NCBI RefSeq assembly: GCF_001418575.1
Contig: NZ_LIQR01000008.1
Location: 1-44,110 of the forward strand
DNA from: Peterkaempfera griseoplana
Lineage (GTDB): Bacteria; Actinomycetota; Actinomycetes; Streptomycetales; Streptomycetaceae
Reading direction: 5' to 3'
Length of the DNA: 44,110 nt
Below, piece after piece: positions 9,343-17,409 of this stretch (its first letter is position 1; each line of letters opens with the position of its first letter). The notes below the pieces were generated by a model. It was given only the letters and a program-made list of their open reading frames with translations. It was not told where the DNA came from and ran no database searches. The translations under genes were made by a program, and so were the position numbers.

Positions 9343-10525
9343 GCTGCCCGACGGGACCATCCGCACCGAGCACGTCTGGAAGCGCTTCAAGGCCGACCAG
9401 CAGCGGATGCTGCTGCGCGACAAGGTCGAGGCCGTCAGCCGCAGGCTGCGCGGCCTGCGCGGCGAGGACTGGCGCTGGGCGCTGCGGGACATCAACCTCC
9501 ACATCGAGCCGGGCGAGGCTGTCGGCCTGATCGGCTCCAACGGCTCCGGCAAGTCCACCCTGCTGAAGATGCTGACCCGGGTGATGTACCCGTACGCGGG
9601 CGACATCGACGTACGCGGCCGCATCGGCGCCCTGATCGAGATCAGGGCCGGGATCCACCCCGACCTGACCGGCCGGGAGAACATCTACCTCTTCGGGGCC
9701 CTGCTCGGCCTCAAACGCCGTGAGGTCGCCGGCCGCTTCGACGACATCGTGGAGTTCGCCCGGCTGAACGACGCCATCGACCGCCAGGTGAAGTTCTACT
9801 CCTCCGGGATGCAGATGCGGCTGGGCTTCGCCGTGGCCGCCTATCTGGAGCCGCATGTGCTGCTGGTCGACGAGGTGCTGGCGGTCGGCGACGCCGTCTT
9901 CCAGCAGCGCTGCCTGGACCGCATGCGCGAGGTGCTGGACCAGGGCACCACCCTGGTCTTCGTCTCCCACGACCTGCCCGCGGTGGAGTCCATCTGCACC
10001 CGGGGCATCTGGCTGGACCGGGGCACCGTCCGGGTCGACGCGGGCATCCGGGACGCCATGGCCGGCTACCGCGACTCCATCGAGGCCCAGTCGGAGGCCG
10101 GCGCCCGCACCGGGGAGCCGCTGCAGCTGCTCAAGCACGAGGTCCGCGGCGTCGGCCGGGACAGTCTGCTCACCGACGAGCCCATGGTGGTCGACCTCTT
10201 CCTGGGCGGCGACTACCGCGGCGACGCCACCCTGCACCTCGGGGTCAGCGAGGGCACCGCCAGCCCCATCTTCCAGATCAGCCACGAGATACGGCTCGAC
10301 GGCGCGGACCGCAAGGTCACCTGCACCATCCCGCGCCTGCCACTGCCCCGCGGCCGCTACACCCTCTGGGCCGGCGTGTACTCCATCGGCCGTACCGACG
10401 GCGGCACCCTGATGAGCTGGCACTCCGCCGGGCAGTTCGACGTCTTCGGCCCGATGCTGGACACCCCGCCGCGCGCCGTGGTGCTCGCCGCCCCGGTCTT
10501 CGTCCCGCACCACTGGGGGGACTGA
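9332..10525 (+). CDS. ABC transporter ATPase, Wzt/TagH type with C-terminal glycan-binding-like domain
   Basis: The 397-residue protein powers export through the permease encoded just upstream. The ATPase domain has Walker A GSNGSGKST (68-76), the ABC signature YSSGM (156-160) in KFYSSGMQMRLGFAVA, Walker B VLLVDE (about 176-181), and a switch His in FVSHDLP. The degenerate LSGGQ and the start HVWKRFKADQQRMLLRDKVEA are typical of the polysaccharide/teichoic exporter subfamily. Residues from about 265 to 397 form an additional beta-rich domain (VRGVGRDSLLTDEPMVVDL onwards) matching the position of Wzt C-terminal carbohydrate-binding domains, which recognise a finished glycan before export. ATG 9332 lies inside the permease 3' end. 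The GT4 gene follows after 1 bp. Confidence 0.88.
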   Translation: MSRELPDGTIRTEHVWKRFKADQQRMLLRDKVEAVSRRLRGLRGEDWRWALRDINLHIEPGEAVGLIGSNGSGKSTLLKMLTRVMYPYAGDIDVRGRIGALIEIRAGIHPDLTGRENIYLFGALLGLKRREVAGRFDDIVEFARLNDAIDRQVKFYSSGMQMRLGFAVAAYLEPHVLLVDEVLAVGDAVFQQRCLDRMREVLDQGTTLVFVSHDLPAVESICTRGIWLDRGTVRVDAGIRDAMAGYRDSIEAQSEAGARTGEPLQLLKHEVRGVGRDSLLTDEPMVVDLFLGGDYRGDATLHLGVSEGTASPIFQISHEIRLDGADRKVTCTIPRLPLPRGRYTLWAGVYSIGRTDGGTLMSWHSAGQFDVFGPMLDTPPRAVVLAAPVFVPHHWGD

Positions 10526-10526
10526 C

Positions 10527-11747
10527 ATGTCGTCAGGCGACGGTCAGGGCATCCGGATCCTCGTCCACCTCAACAACCTCGCCCTCGGCGGCGCCCAGAT
10601 CAACGCCGTCGACATCGCCCGCACCCTGCGCGACCGCGGACACCACCCGGTGCTCTTCGCCCGCGGCGTCGACGGCCCGGCGCCGCTGGTGGACAAGGCC
10701 GCGGCGCACGGCCTGGACCTGGTGGTGGCCGGCGGACCGGCGACCCCGCGCGCCACCGTACGGGCCCGGCTGGGCAGGCTGGCCCGCGAGCACCGCAGCC
10801 AGGTGCTGCACGCCTGGGAGGTCCCCGCCGCCCGCAACGCCTACTTCGGCCCCGGACGCTACGGGCGGCTCCCCGTCGTCACCACCTTCTACGGCATCCG
10901 GATGCTCCGCGGCATGCCCCGCCACCAGCCCCTGGTCCTGGGCCTGGGGGCGCTGCTGTCCGAGGGACGCGCCTTCGGCCACCGCGACCTGCACCTGATC
11001 GAGCCCCCGGTCGACACCGGCACCGACGCCCCCGGCGCGGTGGACGGCGCGCGCTTCCGCGCCACCCACGGCATCCGCCCCGACGAACGGCTGCTGGTCA
11101 TCGTCACCCGGCTGGTCCCCGACCTGGGCAAGGACGCCGGAGCCGAACTCACCGTGCAGGCCGTACGGGCGCTGGCCGACCCCGGCGTCCGCCTCGCCGT
11201 CGTCGGCGAGGGGCCCAGCCGGGCCCGGCTGCAGGCCGCCGCCGCGGCGGCCAACGCCGAACTCGGCCGGGAGGCGGTGCTGGTCCCCGGGCAGATGCCC
11301 GACCCGCGCACCGCCTACGCCGCCGCCGACATCGTGCTCGGCATGGGCAGCTCGGCGCTGCGCGGACTGGCCTTCGGCAAACCGCTGATCGTGCACGGAG
11401 CCGACGGCTACACCGCCGTCCACGAACCGGGACCGGCGGTGGAGGAGCACGCCTCACGCTGCATGTACGGCTACGGCACTGGCGAGCGTTCCCCGGCGGC
11501 GCTCGCCAGGCAGATCCGCGGGCTGCTGGACGACCCGGCGCGCCGCGCCTGGCTCTCCGTCTGGGGCCGCGGCTGGGTGGTGGGCCGCTTCTCGCTGGAG
11601 AGCGTCGCCACCGCCTTCGAGCAGCTCTACCAGGCCGCGCTGGCGGCCCCGCCGGGACTGGCCGGCTGGCTGCGCGACGCCGAGCAGATGGTCCGCTACG
11701 ACTACCTCAAGCCGACCGGCCGCCGTCTGCTCGGACAGCACCGCTGA
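10527..11747 (+). CDS. GT4-like glycosyltransferase with a degenerate donor motif
   Basis: A 406-residue GT-B protein and third gene of the exporter operon. The acceptor-domain strand HLNNLALGGAQINAVDIARTL and the donor-domain phrase VIVTRLVPDLGKDAGAELTV are GT4-like. Where other GT4 enzymes have EX7E, this protein reads GMGSSALRGLAFGKPLIVHG, so both acidic residues are gone. It may be a catalytically altered enzyme, a different donor-site solution, or a non-catalytic subunit. The start ATG at 10527 is 1 bp after the stop of the ATPase gene, which makes co-translation likely. The gene ends at a hairpin shared with the convergent GT2 gene. Confidence 0.82.
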   Translation: MSSGDGQGIRILVHLNNLALGGAQINAVDIARTLRDRGHHPVLFARGVDGPAPLVDKAAAHGLDLVVAGGPATPRATVRARLGRLAREHRSQVLHAWEVPAARNAYFGPGRYGRLPVVTTFYGIRMLRGMPRHQPLVLGLGALLSEGRAFGHRDLHLIEPPVDTGTDAPGAVDGARFRATHGIRPDERLLVIVTRLVPDLGKDAGAELTVQAVRALADPGVRLAVVGEGPSRARLQAAAAAANAELGREAVLVPGQMPDPRTAYAAADIVLGMGSSALRGLAFGKPLIVHGADGYTAVHEPGPAVEEHASRCMYGYGTGERSPAALARQIRGLLDDPARRAWLSVWGRGWVVGRFSLESVATAFEQLYQAALAAPPGLAGWLRDAEQMVRYDYLKPTGRRLLGQHR

Positions 11748-11778
11748 CCCGCCCCCGGTGGCGTACCTCCGGGGCGGG
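11748..11778. terminator. Bidirectional hairpin between convergent genes
   Basis: CCCGCCCCCGG (11748-11758) pairs with CCGGGGCGGG (11769-11778), with one bulged C and a 10-nt loop. It starts directly after the TGA of the upstream plus-strand gene and lies 21 bp from the stop of the minus-strand GT2 gene, so it could end both transcripts. Confidence 0.6.
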
Positions 11779-11798
11779 GAGGTGCACCGTGCCCGGGG

Positions 11799-13004
11799 TC
11801 AGTCGGGCGCCGGGTAGGTACGGCCCTTCCAGGCCGCCCCCCGCCCCTGCCAGTGCTGGACCGCGGAGTCGACCGTCATCAGCAGATAGAGCGCGGCCGT
11901 GTACGGCAGCAGCAGCGCCGCCGCCAGCGGCTGCCCGTAGTAGCGGAGCATGGGCGCGTACGTCCCCGCCATCAGCGCCCAGGCGGCCGCTCCCAGCCCG
12001 GCCACCAGCGGAGCCCCGCCCACCAGCCCCGCCACGGTGGCCACCGGGGGCACCAGGTAGACCAGCGCCAGCCCCAGCACCGTCCCGGCCAGCAGCAGCA
12101 CCGAGTGCCGCAGCTGGGCGAAGGCGCTGCGGGAGACCATCCGCCACAGCTGGGAGAGGTCCGGGTACGGCCGCACACTGTCGACCTGCTCGGCGAGGCC
12201 CAGCCAGATCCGTCCCCCGGAACGCTTCACGGCCCGCGCCAGCGACACGTCGTCGATCACCGCCCCCCGGATCACCTCGACCCCGCCGGCCCGCTCCAGG
12301 GCGTCGCGCCGCACCAGCGAGCAGCCGCCGGCCGCCGCCGCGGTGCGGCCGCGCGGCCGGTTGGACCAGCGGAACGGATACAGCTGCGCGAAGAAGTAGA
12401 CGAACGCGGGCACGATCAGCCGCTCCCAGCCGGTGTGCACCCGCAGCCGGGCCATCTGCGACACCATGTCCAGGCCGGCGGACTCCGCGGCGGCGACCAG
12501 CCCGGCGAGCGAGTCCGGCCCATGGGCGATGTCGGCGTCGGTCAGCAGCAGGTACTCCGGCTCCCCGGCCTGCTCCACACCGTGCCGTACCGCCCAGAGC
12601 TTGCCGGTCCAGCCCGGCGGCGGGTCCCCCGGAGTGGTGACGGTCAGCGGCAGGCCGCCGGCCGCTCCCAGGCTGCGGGCCAGCTCACCCGTGCCGTCCG
12701 TGGAGCCGTCGTCCACCAGCACCACCCGGGCCTCGCCCGGATACCGCTGGGCCAGCAGGCCCGGCAGGCTCAGCGGAAGCACCTCCGCCTCGTCGCGGGC
12801 CGGGACCACCACCGCGACCGAGGGCCACCGGGCGGGGGAGTCCGGGCGCGGCGGGAGCCGGACGTCCGTCCGCCAGAAGAAGCCATGGCACAGGGTCAGC
12901 CACACCCAGGCCGCCAGGGACACCGCGGAGATCCACCCGAGCACCGTCACGCCCCGCAGTCTGCCGCACCGGGCGCTGTGCCGTGGCCCCGCCGCCGCGG
13001 TCAC
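11799..13004 (-). CDS. Membrane GT2 glycosyltransferase, HpnB-like
   Basis: The 401-residue protein is an inverting GT-A (family 2) glycosyltransferase. An N-terminal membrane helix (VLGWISAVSLAAWVWLTLCHGFF) precedes the catalytic domain VAVVVPARDEAEVLPLSL, with the nucleotide-binding VDDGSTDGT and the metal-binding LLLTDADIAHG. A later VIDDVSLARAVKRSGG supplies the catalytic acidic pair, and three hydrophobic segments close the protein. This arrangement resembles the hopanoid-associated HpnB family, but no hopanoid gene is nearby, so a glycolipid or polysaccharide substrate is equally possible. GTG 13004 overlaps the trmO stop (GTGA). A shorter start at the internal GTG before VTVLGW is possible, since the first 18 residues lack character. 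Confidence 0.82.
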   Translation of the reverse strand: MTAAAGPRHSARCGRLRGVTVLGWISAVSLAAWVWLTLCHGFFWRTDVRLPPRPDSPARWPSVAVVVPARDEAEVLPLSLPGLLAQRYPGEARVVLVDDGSTDGTGELARSLGAAGGLPLTVTTPGDPPPGWTGKLWAVRHGVEQAGEPEYLLLTDADIAHGPDSLAGLVAAAESAGLDMVSQMARLRVHTGWERLIVPAFVYFFAQLYPFRWSNRPRGRTAAAAGGCSLVRRDALERAGGVEVIRGAVIDDVSLARAVKRSGGRIWLGLAEQVDSVRPYPDLSQLWRMVSRSAFAQLRHSVLLLAGTVLGLALVYLVPPVATVAGLVGGAPLVAGLGAAAWALMAGTYAPMLRYYGQPLAAALLLPYTAALYLLMTVDSAVQHWQGRGAAWKGRTYPAPD

Positions 13005-13417
13005 CGTTCGGAGAGCGGCCCCAGCACCGGTTTGACGTCCACGATCGGCGTGCCGTCCAGCGCCTCCAGATCGCGCACCCGCAGCCGGGTGCCCTCGACC
13101 GCCAGGATCTCCACCCGGTGCAGCCCCACCGGGTTGGGGCGGTCGGGCGAGCGGGTGCAGAAGACGCCGGTCTCCCGGCGGGCGGCGTCCCCACGCGGCC
13201 GGACGGTCAGCACATCGCGCCGGGCCCGGTCCAGCCAGGTCAGCAGCAGCACCTCGGACCCGGCCCGCAGACCGCGCAGGCCCTCGGCCACCTCCGGCTC
13301 GAAGACCAGCCAGGCCTCGGGGGAGCCCTCGTCGCCCTGCCGGGGCGCGGAGGCGCGGTCCGTCAGCGGGGACTCCACCCGCCCGATCGGCCGCACCTGG
13401 TACGGGCTGCTGTCCAT
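13001..13417 (-). CDS. trmO: tRNA (N6-threonylcarbamoyladenosine37-N6)-methyltransferase TrmO (TsaA family)
   Basis: The 138-residue protein matches the TsaA/TrmO family, a single beta-barrel SAM-dependent methyltransferase that N6-methylates t6A37 in tRNA-Thr. Visible landmarks are the N-terminal VRPIGRVESPL, DEGSPEAWLVFEPEVAEGL, the middle VLLLTWLDRARRDVL, and the highly conserved GVFCTRSPDRPNPVGLHRVE that forms the SAM/substrate pocket. The C-terminal GTPIVDVKPVLG is also typical. ATG 13417 has GAGGGGAG 5 nt upstream. The frame is open 33 codons further, but those codons overlap the divergent racemase start. It is coupled to the downstream GT2 gene by a 4-nt overlap, a pairing with no obvious functional logic. 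Confidence 0.9.
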   Translation of the reverse strand: MDSSPYQVRPIGRVESPLTDRASAPRQGDEGSPEAWLVFEPEVAEGLRGLRAGSEVLLLTWLDRARRDVLTVRPRGDAARRETGVFCTRSPDRPNPVGLHRVEILAVEGTRLRVRDLEALDGTPIVDVKPVLGPLSER

Positions 13418-13489
13418 GCCGCTCCCCTCACGCTCCGGCCGTGCCGCCAGCCTAGGGCACCTCATGGGCCCCGGGGCCGGTACATCGTC

Positions 13490-13495
13490 TAAGGT
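13490..13495 (+). promoter_or_regulatory. -10 box (TAAGGT) of a short-leader or leaderless transcript
   Basis: TAAGGT lies 2 nt before ATG 13498 and 8 nt before GTG 13504. If it is the -10 element, the transcript would start at or near GTG 13504, giving a leaderless mRNA with the protein beginning VKIALMDSG. Confidence 0.4.
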
Positions 13496-13497
13496 CG

Positions 13498-14295
13498 ATG
13501 ACCGTGAAGATCGCACTGATGGACTCCGGTATCGGCCTGCTCGCCGCCGCGGCCGCCCTGCGGCGGCTGCGCCCCGACGCCGACCTGGTGCTCTCCTCCG
13601 ACCCCGACAGCATGCCGTGGGGCCCCCGCACCCCCGAGAACGTCAGCGCGCTGGCCCTGGACTGCGCCCGGGCCGCCGCCGCACACCGCCCCGACGCCCT
13701 GATCGTTGCCTGCAACACCGCCTCGGTGCACGGCCTGGAGGCGCTGCGCGCCGAGCTGGAACCCGGCCTTCCCGTCATCGGCACCGTACCGGCGATCAAG
13801 CCCGCCTCCGCCGTCGGCGGCGTGGTCGCGATCTGGGCGACCCCCGCCACCACGGGGAGCCCCTACCAGCGCGGCCTGATCCGTGACTTCGCCGACGGGG
13901 CCGAGGTCGCCGAGGTGGCCTGCCCCGGCCTCGCGGACGCCGTACAGCGCGCCGACGAGCGGGCCATGGACGCCGCGGTGGCCGACGCCGCCGCCCGCAC
14001 CCCGGCGGGGATCCGCGCCCTGGTCCTCGGCTGCACCCACTACGAGCTGGTCGCCGAGCGGATCAGGGCCGCCGTCGCCGGCTCCGCCCACCCGGAGCTG
14101 GCCCTCTTCGGTTCGGCCGACGCGGTCGCCGCGCAGGCCCTGCGCCGGGTCGCCGCCGCCGCGCCCGAGCGTGCGGCGGCCACGGGGGGCGGCACCCTGC
14201 GGGTGCTCCTCGGCGGCCGGGAGAGCGAACTGCCCCCGGAGGCGCTGCGCTTCGCCGAGGGCCGGGCGATCGCGGGGGCCGCCGTACCGCGCTGA
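13498..14295 (+). CDS. Aspartate/glutamate racemase family protein (MurI-like)
   Basis: The 265-residue protein has the two-cysteine layout of cofactor-independent Asp/Glu racemases: N-terminal LMDSGIGLL (acid/serine site), ACNTAS with Cys72, and VLGCTHYEL with Cys179 and His181. MurI normally interconverts L- and D-glutamate for peptidoglycan. Here the PYG motif after the first strand reads MPWGPR, so it may be a diverged second racemase rather than the housekeeping MurI. The ATG at 13498 has little ribosome-binding sequence; GTG 13504 is the likely alternative if the mRNA is leaderless. Divergent from trmO, with about 80 bp between the two starts. Confidence 0.8.
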   Translation: MTVKIALMDSGIGLLAAAAALRRLRPDADLVLSSDPDSMPWGPRTPENVSALALDCARAAAAHRPDALIVACNTASVHGLEALRAELEPGLPVIGTVPAIKPASAVGGVVAIWATPATTGSPYQRGLIRDFADGAEVAEVACPGLADAVQRADERAMDAAVADAAARTPAGIRALVLGCTHYELVAERIRAAVAGSAHPELALFGSADAVAAQALRRVAAAAPERAAATGGGTLRVLLGGRESELPPEALRFAEGRAIAGAAVPR

Positions 14296-14413
14296 GCGGC
14301 GGGCGGTACGCGCCGGGCGGCGGGCGGTGTGCGCCGAGCGGTGTGCGTCATGAGCCGGGCTGCTGCGGGCGGCCCGGGCTGCGCGTCGGTGCCGTCGGGC
14401 GCAGCCTGGGCGG

Positions 14414-15400
14414 GTGGGATCCGCCGGCGCCGCCGTACCGCTTCCGTCCCTGCGGCCGATGCTGGCCGTGGCGGGAGTCCTGCCCGCCCGCCAGGAGGAG
14501 TGGGCGTACGAGGTGAAGTGGGACGGCATGCGGGTGCTGGCCGAGCTGCCCGGTGACGGGACGGTCCGGCTCCGGTCCCGCAGCGGCCGCGACGTCACCG
14601 CGCAGTACCCCGAGCTGGCGGTGCTGCCCGAGGTGCTGCCCGGCGCGATGGACGCGATCCTGGACGCGGAGATCGTCTCGCTGGGCCCGGGCGGCCGGCC
14701 GTCCTTCGGCCGGCTCCAGGAACGGATGAGCCTGCAGCGTCCGGCGGAGGTGCGCCGGGCGGCGGCCGCCGCGCCGGTGACGGCCATGGTCTTCGATGTG
14801 CTGTGGCTGCGGGGCGGGCAGGTCACCGCGCTGCCGTACACCGCACGCCGGGAGCTGCTCACGGGCCTGGGCATCGGCCATCCCCGGGCGGTCGTCCCCG
14901 CCAACTGGGCCGGTACCGGCACCCTCGCCTTCGACTGGACGCGCTCGGCGGGGCTGGAGGGGCTGATCGCCAAGCGGCTGGACTCGCGCTACCGGCCGGG
15001 GGCCAGGTCCCGGGACTGGGTCAAGATCAAGCACCTGCGCACCGCCGATGTCACCGTCGGCGGCTGGGTGCCGGAGGGACCCCGCGCCGAGGTCTGCCGG
15101 GCGCTGCTGATCGGCGTGGCCGACCCCGTCGGACTGCGCTACGCCGGCCGGGTCGGCACCGGCTTCACCGAACGCGACCGGCGCACCCTGGCCGGACTGC
15201 TGCGGCCGCTCGCCGGGCAGGCACCGCCCTTCACGGCGAACCTGGAGGCGCTCGCCGAGGAGGCGGGCCGGGCGGTGCGCTGGGTCCGCCCGGTGCTCCA
15301 GGGGGAGGTGGAGTATCTGGAGCGCACCACCGGCGGGCGGCTGCGGCAGCCGGTCTGGCGCGGGCTGCGCGGCGACGCGGCGGACCGCGCGCCGTACTGA
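14414..15400 (+). CDS. ATP-dependent DNA ligase, LigD ligase-domain type
   Basis: The 328-residue protein is a stand-alone ligase that would seal nicks or ends in NHEJ. The nucleotidyltransferase domain carries the adenylated lysine in EVKWDGMR (Lys35), motif III LDAEIV (84-88), motif IV LEGLIAKR (181-188) and motif V DWVKIKH (201-207). The remainder to residue 328 is the OB-fold, with the terminal VWRGLRGD typical of LigD-type ligases. GTG 14414 places motif I at the expected distance. It is convergent with the stand-alone polymerase gene and close to ku, so the three LigD activities are split rather than fused. The 118 bp before it contain only GGCGGGCGGTGTGCG-like repetitive GC sequence. 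Confidence 0.9.
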   Translation: MGSAGAAVPLPSLRPMLAVAGVLPARQEEWAYEVKWDGMRVLAELPGDGTVRLRSRSGRDVTAQYPELAVLPEVLPGAMDAILDAEIVSLGPGGRPSFGRLQERMSLQRPAEVRRAAAAAPVTAMVFDVLWLRGGQVTALPYTARRELLTGLGIGHPRAVVPANWAGTGTLAFDWTRSAGLEGLIAKRLDSRYRPGARSRDWVKIKHLRTADVTVGGWVPEGPRAEVCRALLIGVADPVGLRYAGRVGTGFTERDRRTLAGLLRPLAGQAPPFTANLEALAEEAGRAVRWVRPVLQGEVEYLERTTGGRLRQPVWRGLRGDAADRAPY

Positions 15401-15434
15401 CCGCCGCCTTCCGGACGACGGCCCGGCACTGACC

Positions 15435-15497
15435 GGGTCGGTGTTCTCGGGTCGGTGCGCGGGGGTCGGTGTGCGAGGGTCAGTGCGAGCATCAGTG
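15435..15497. repeat. Four to five imperfect 14-bp tandem repeats at a convergent gene end
   Basis: GGGTCGGTG begins at 15435, 15449 and 15463, and GGGTCAGTG at 15477, a strict 14-bp period. A fifth partial copy (ATCAGTG, 15491-15497) overlaps the stop end of the polymerase gene. The array lies between the convergent ligase and polymerase genes. Confidence 0.75.
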
Positions 15498-16394
15498 CGC
15501 CGGGGGCAGCGGCCGGGCGCGGTCCGGGTCGGCCAGGGCGGCGAAGAGGTCACCGTCCCGTTCGATGCGTGCCAGCACCTGCCCGGGGGTGAAGGAGAGC
15601 TCCTCCGCGCGGGTGCAGCCGGCCACCTCGTCCCAGTGGACGGGCGCCGAGACGGCCGGGGTGCGCCCGGCCCGCAGGGTGTAGGCGGCCGCGGTGGTCT
15701 TGGCGCTGGCGTTCTGGCTCCAGTCGACGAAGACCTTGCCCGTCCGCAGCTGCCGCGCCATCCGGTGCAGCACCAGGTCCGGCCGGTCGGCCTCCAGCCG
15801 CCGCGCCAGCGCCCTGGCGTAGTCGGAGACCTGTCGCCCGGGGGCCGGGGCGATCGGCGCGTAGAGGTGCAGGCCCTTGGAGCCGCTGGTCTTCACCCAG
15901 CACTCCAGCCCGTCCCCGGCCAGTGCGTCGCGTACCAGGCAGGCGACCCGGCAGCACTCCGGCAGGCCCACCCCCGGCCCGGGGTCGAGGTCCACCACCA
16001 GGCGGTCGTGGGCGTCGCGTCCGCCGTCCACGGTCCACTGCGGTACGTGGACCTCCAGCGCGGCCAGGTTCGCCAGCGCCATCAGCGTCGCCATGTCGTC
16101 CACCAGGACCTGGCGGCGGGTGCCCTCCCTGCCGTGGACCTCCGCGGTGGGCGCCCACTCCGGCAGGCCCGGCGGGGGGTGCTTGATGTGGAAGAGCTCG
16201 CCCTCCACCCCGTCGGGGAACCGTACGAAGGACGCCGGCCGGCGCCGTACATGAGGCAGCAGGGCCGGAGCCACCAGGGCGTAGTAGTGCAGCGCTTCGC
16301 CCTTGGTGAAGCCCGTCGCCGGCCAGAGGACCTTCTCCAGATTGGCGAGAGCCAGTCGGCGGCCGTCGACTGTCGTGGCGATCCGGTCCGGCAT
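15492..16394 (-). CDS. LigD-type NHEJ polymerase (archaeo-eukaryotic primase fold)
   Basis: The 300-residue protein is the stand-alone polymerase module of bacterial NHEJ, which fills gaps and adds nucleotides at Ku-bound ends. The catalytic motifs are present: DLDPGPG with Asp135/Asp137 for metal binding, SGSKGLHLY with Ser172, Lys173 and His176, and VFVDWSQN with Asp224. The N-terminal LEKVLWPATGFTKGEALHYY is the family opening that contacts the 5' phosphate of the end. ATG 16394 has GGGGGA upstream; the longer frame extends into ku. It is divergent from ku with only 31 bp between starts, so the promoters must overlap coding sequence. Confidence 0.92.
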   Translation of the reverse strand: MPDRIATTVDGRRLALANLEKVLWPATGFTKGEALHYYALVAPALLPHVRRRPASFVRFPDGVEGELFHIKHPPPGLPEWAPTAEVHGREGTRRQVLVDDMATLMALANLAALEVHVPQWTVDGGRDAHDRLVVDLDPGPGVGLPECCRVACLVRDALAGDGLECWVKTSGSKGLHLYAPIAPAPGRQVSDYARALARRLEADRPDLVLHRMARQLRTGKVFVDWSQNASAKTTAAAYTLRAGRTPAVSAPVHWDEVAGCTRAEELSFTPGQVLARIERDGDLFAALADPDRARPLPPAH

Positions 16395-16425
16395 ACGGTG
16401 AAAGTCCCCCAGAAGGGACAAAACC

Positions 16426-17391
16426 ATGCGCAGTACCTGGAAAGGTGCCATCACCTTCGGTCTGGTGAGCATTCCCGTGCAGCTCTTCCCCGCCACCGAG
16501 GAGCACGGCGTCAGCCTGCATCAGGTCCATGCGGAGGACGGCGGCCGCATCCGCATGAAGCGGTACTGCGAGAAGGAGAACCGGGAGGTCCCCTACGCGG
16601 AGATCGCCAAGGCCTATGAGTCGCCGGACGGCCGTACCGCGGTGCTCACCGACGACGACCTCTCCGAACTGCCGCTGCCCAGTAAGAAGATCATCGATGT
16701 GCTGGCCTTTGTGGACGCCTCGGAGGTGGACCCGCTGCTGCTGGCCAAGCCGTACTATCTGCAGACCGCAAGCCCCGCCGCGGCCAAGCCCTATGTGCTG
16801 CTGCGCGAGGCGCTCAGCGGCAGCGGCCGGGCCGCGGTCACCAAGATCACTCTGCGCACCCGGGAGAGCCTGGCGCTGCTGCGGGTCCGCGGCGACCTGC
16901 TGGTGCTGCAGACCATGCTCTGGCCCGACGAGGTCCGCCCGGCGGCCGGACTGGAGCCGCAGGGCAAGGTCGACGTACGGCCGCAGGAGCTGAAGATGGC
17001 CACCTCGCTGATGGACACCCTCAGCGAGGACTTCGACCTCCAGGCCCTGCACGACGACTACCAGCACGCCCTGGACTCACTGGTCGCCGCCAAGCTGGAG
17101 GGTGTGGAGCCGCCGAGCGGCGAGGAGGCCGAGGCGGCCGGGGCGGACAACGTCATCGACCTGATGGCGGCCCTCTCCGCCAGCGTCGAGGCCGCCGAGC
17201 GCAGCCGGTCCGGCGGCCCCGCGGGCTCCGGCGCGGGCGGGGCGGAGAAGGAGCCGGGCAAGGCGGCCCGCAAGCAGCCCGCCCGCAAGAGCGCGGCCAA
17301 GGCCGAGACGTCCGCCGGGAGCGGCGGCAAGACGGCGGCGAAGAAGACGCCTGCCAAGAAGACCGCCGCCCGCAAGCGTGCCAGCGCCTGA
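16426..17391 (+). CDS. ku: Ku protein, DNA double-strand end-binding for NHEJ
   Basis: The 321-residue bacterial Ku homodimer subunit encircles DNA ends and recruits the LigD-type polymerase and ligase. The core (1-255) opens with MRSTWKGAITFGLVSIPVQL and includes RIRMKRYCEKENREVPYAEI, PYYLQTAS, and the conserved LVLQTMLWPDEVR. From about residue 265 it changes to a Gly/Ser linker and then a lysine-rich tail with AAKKTPAKKTAARK repeats (275-321). In other actinobacteria such tails help DNA binding and threading inward from ends. ATG 16426 follows AAGGGACA. It is followed after 18 bp by the PHP-domain gene and is divergent from the polymerase gene. Confidence 0.93.
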   Translation: MRSTWKGAITFGLVSIPVQLFPATEEHGVSLHQVHAEDGGRIRMKRYCEKENREVPYAEIAKAYESPDGRTAVLTDDDLSELPLPSKKIIDVLAFVDASEVDPLLLAKPYYLQTASPAAAKPYVLLREALSGSGRAAVTKITLRTRESLALLRVRGDLLVLQTMLWPDEVRPAAGLEPQGKVDVRPQELKMATSLMDTLSEDFDLQALHDDYQHALDSLVAAKLEGVEPPSGEEAEAAGADNVIDLMAALSASVEAAERSRSGGPAGSGAGGAEKEPGKAARKQPARKSAAKAETSAGSGGKTAAKKTPAKKTAARKRASA

Positions 17392-17409
17392 GCCGGGAGG
17401 GACCCGCCC

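Noticed and set aside
7239-9530. A 763-residue plus-strand frame across the LAL end, the permease and the ATPase start
   Set aside because: It crosses three recognised genes in another frame and is Ser/Arg/Pro-rich nonsense.
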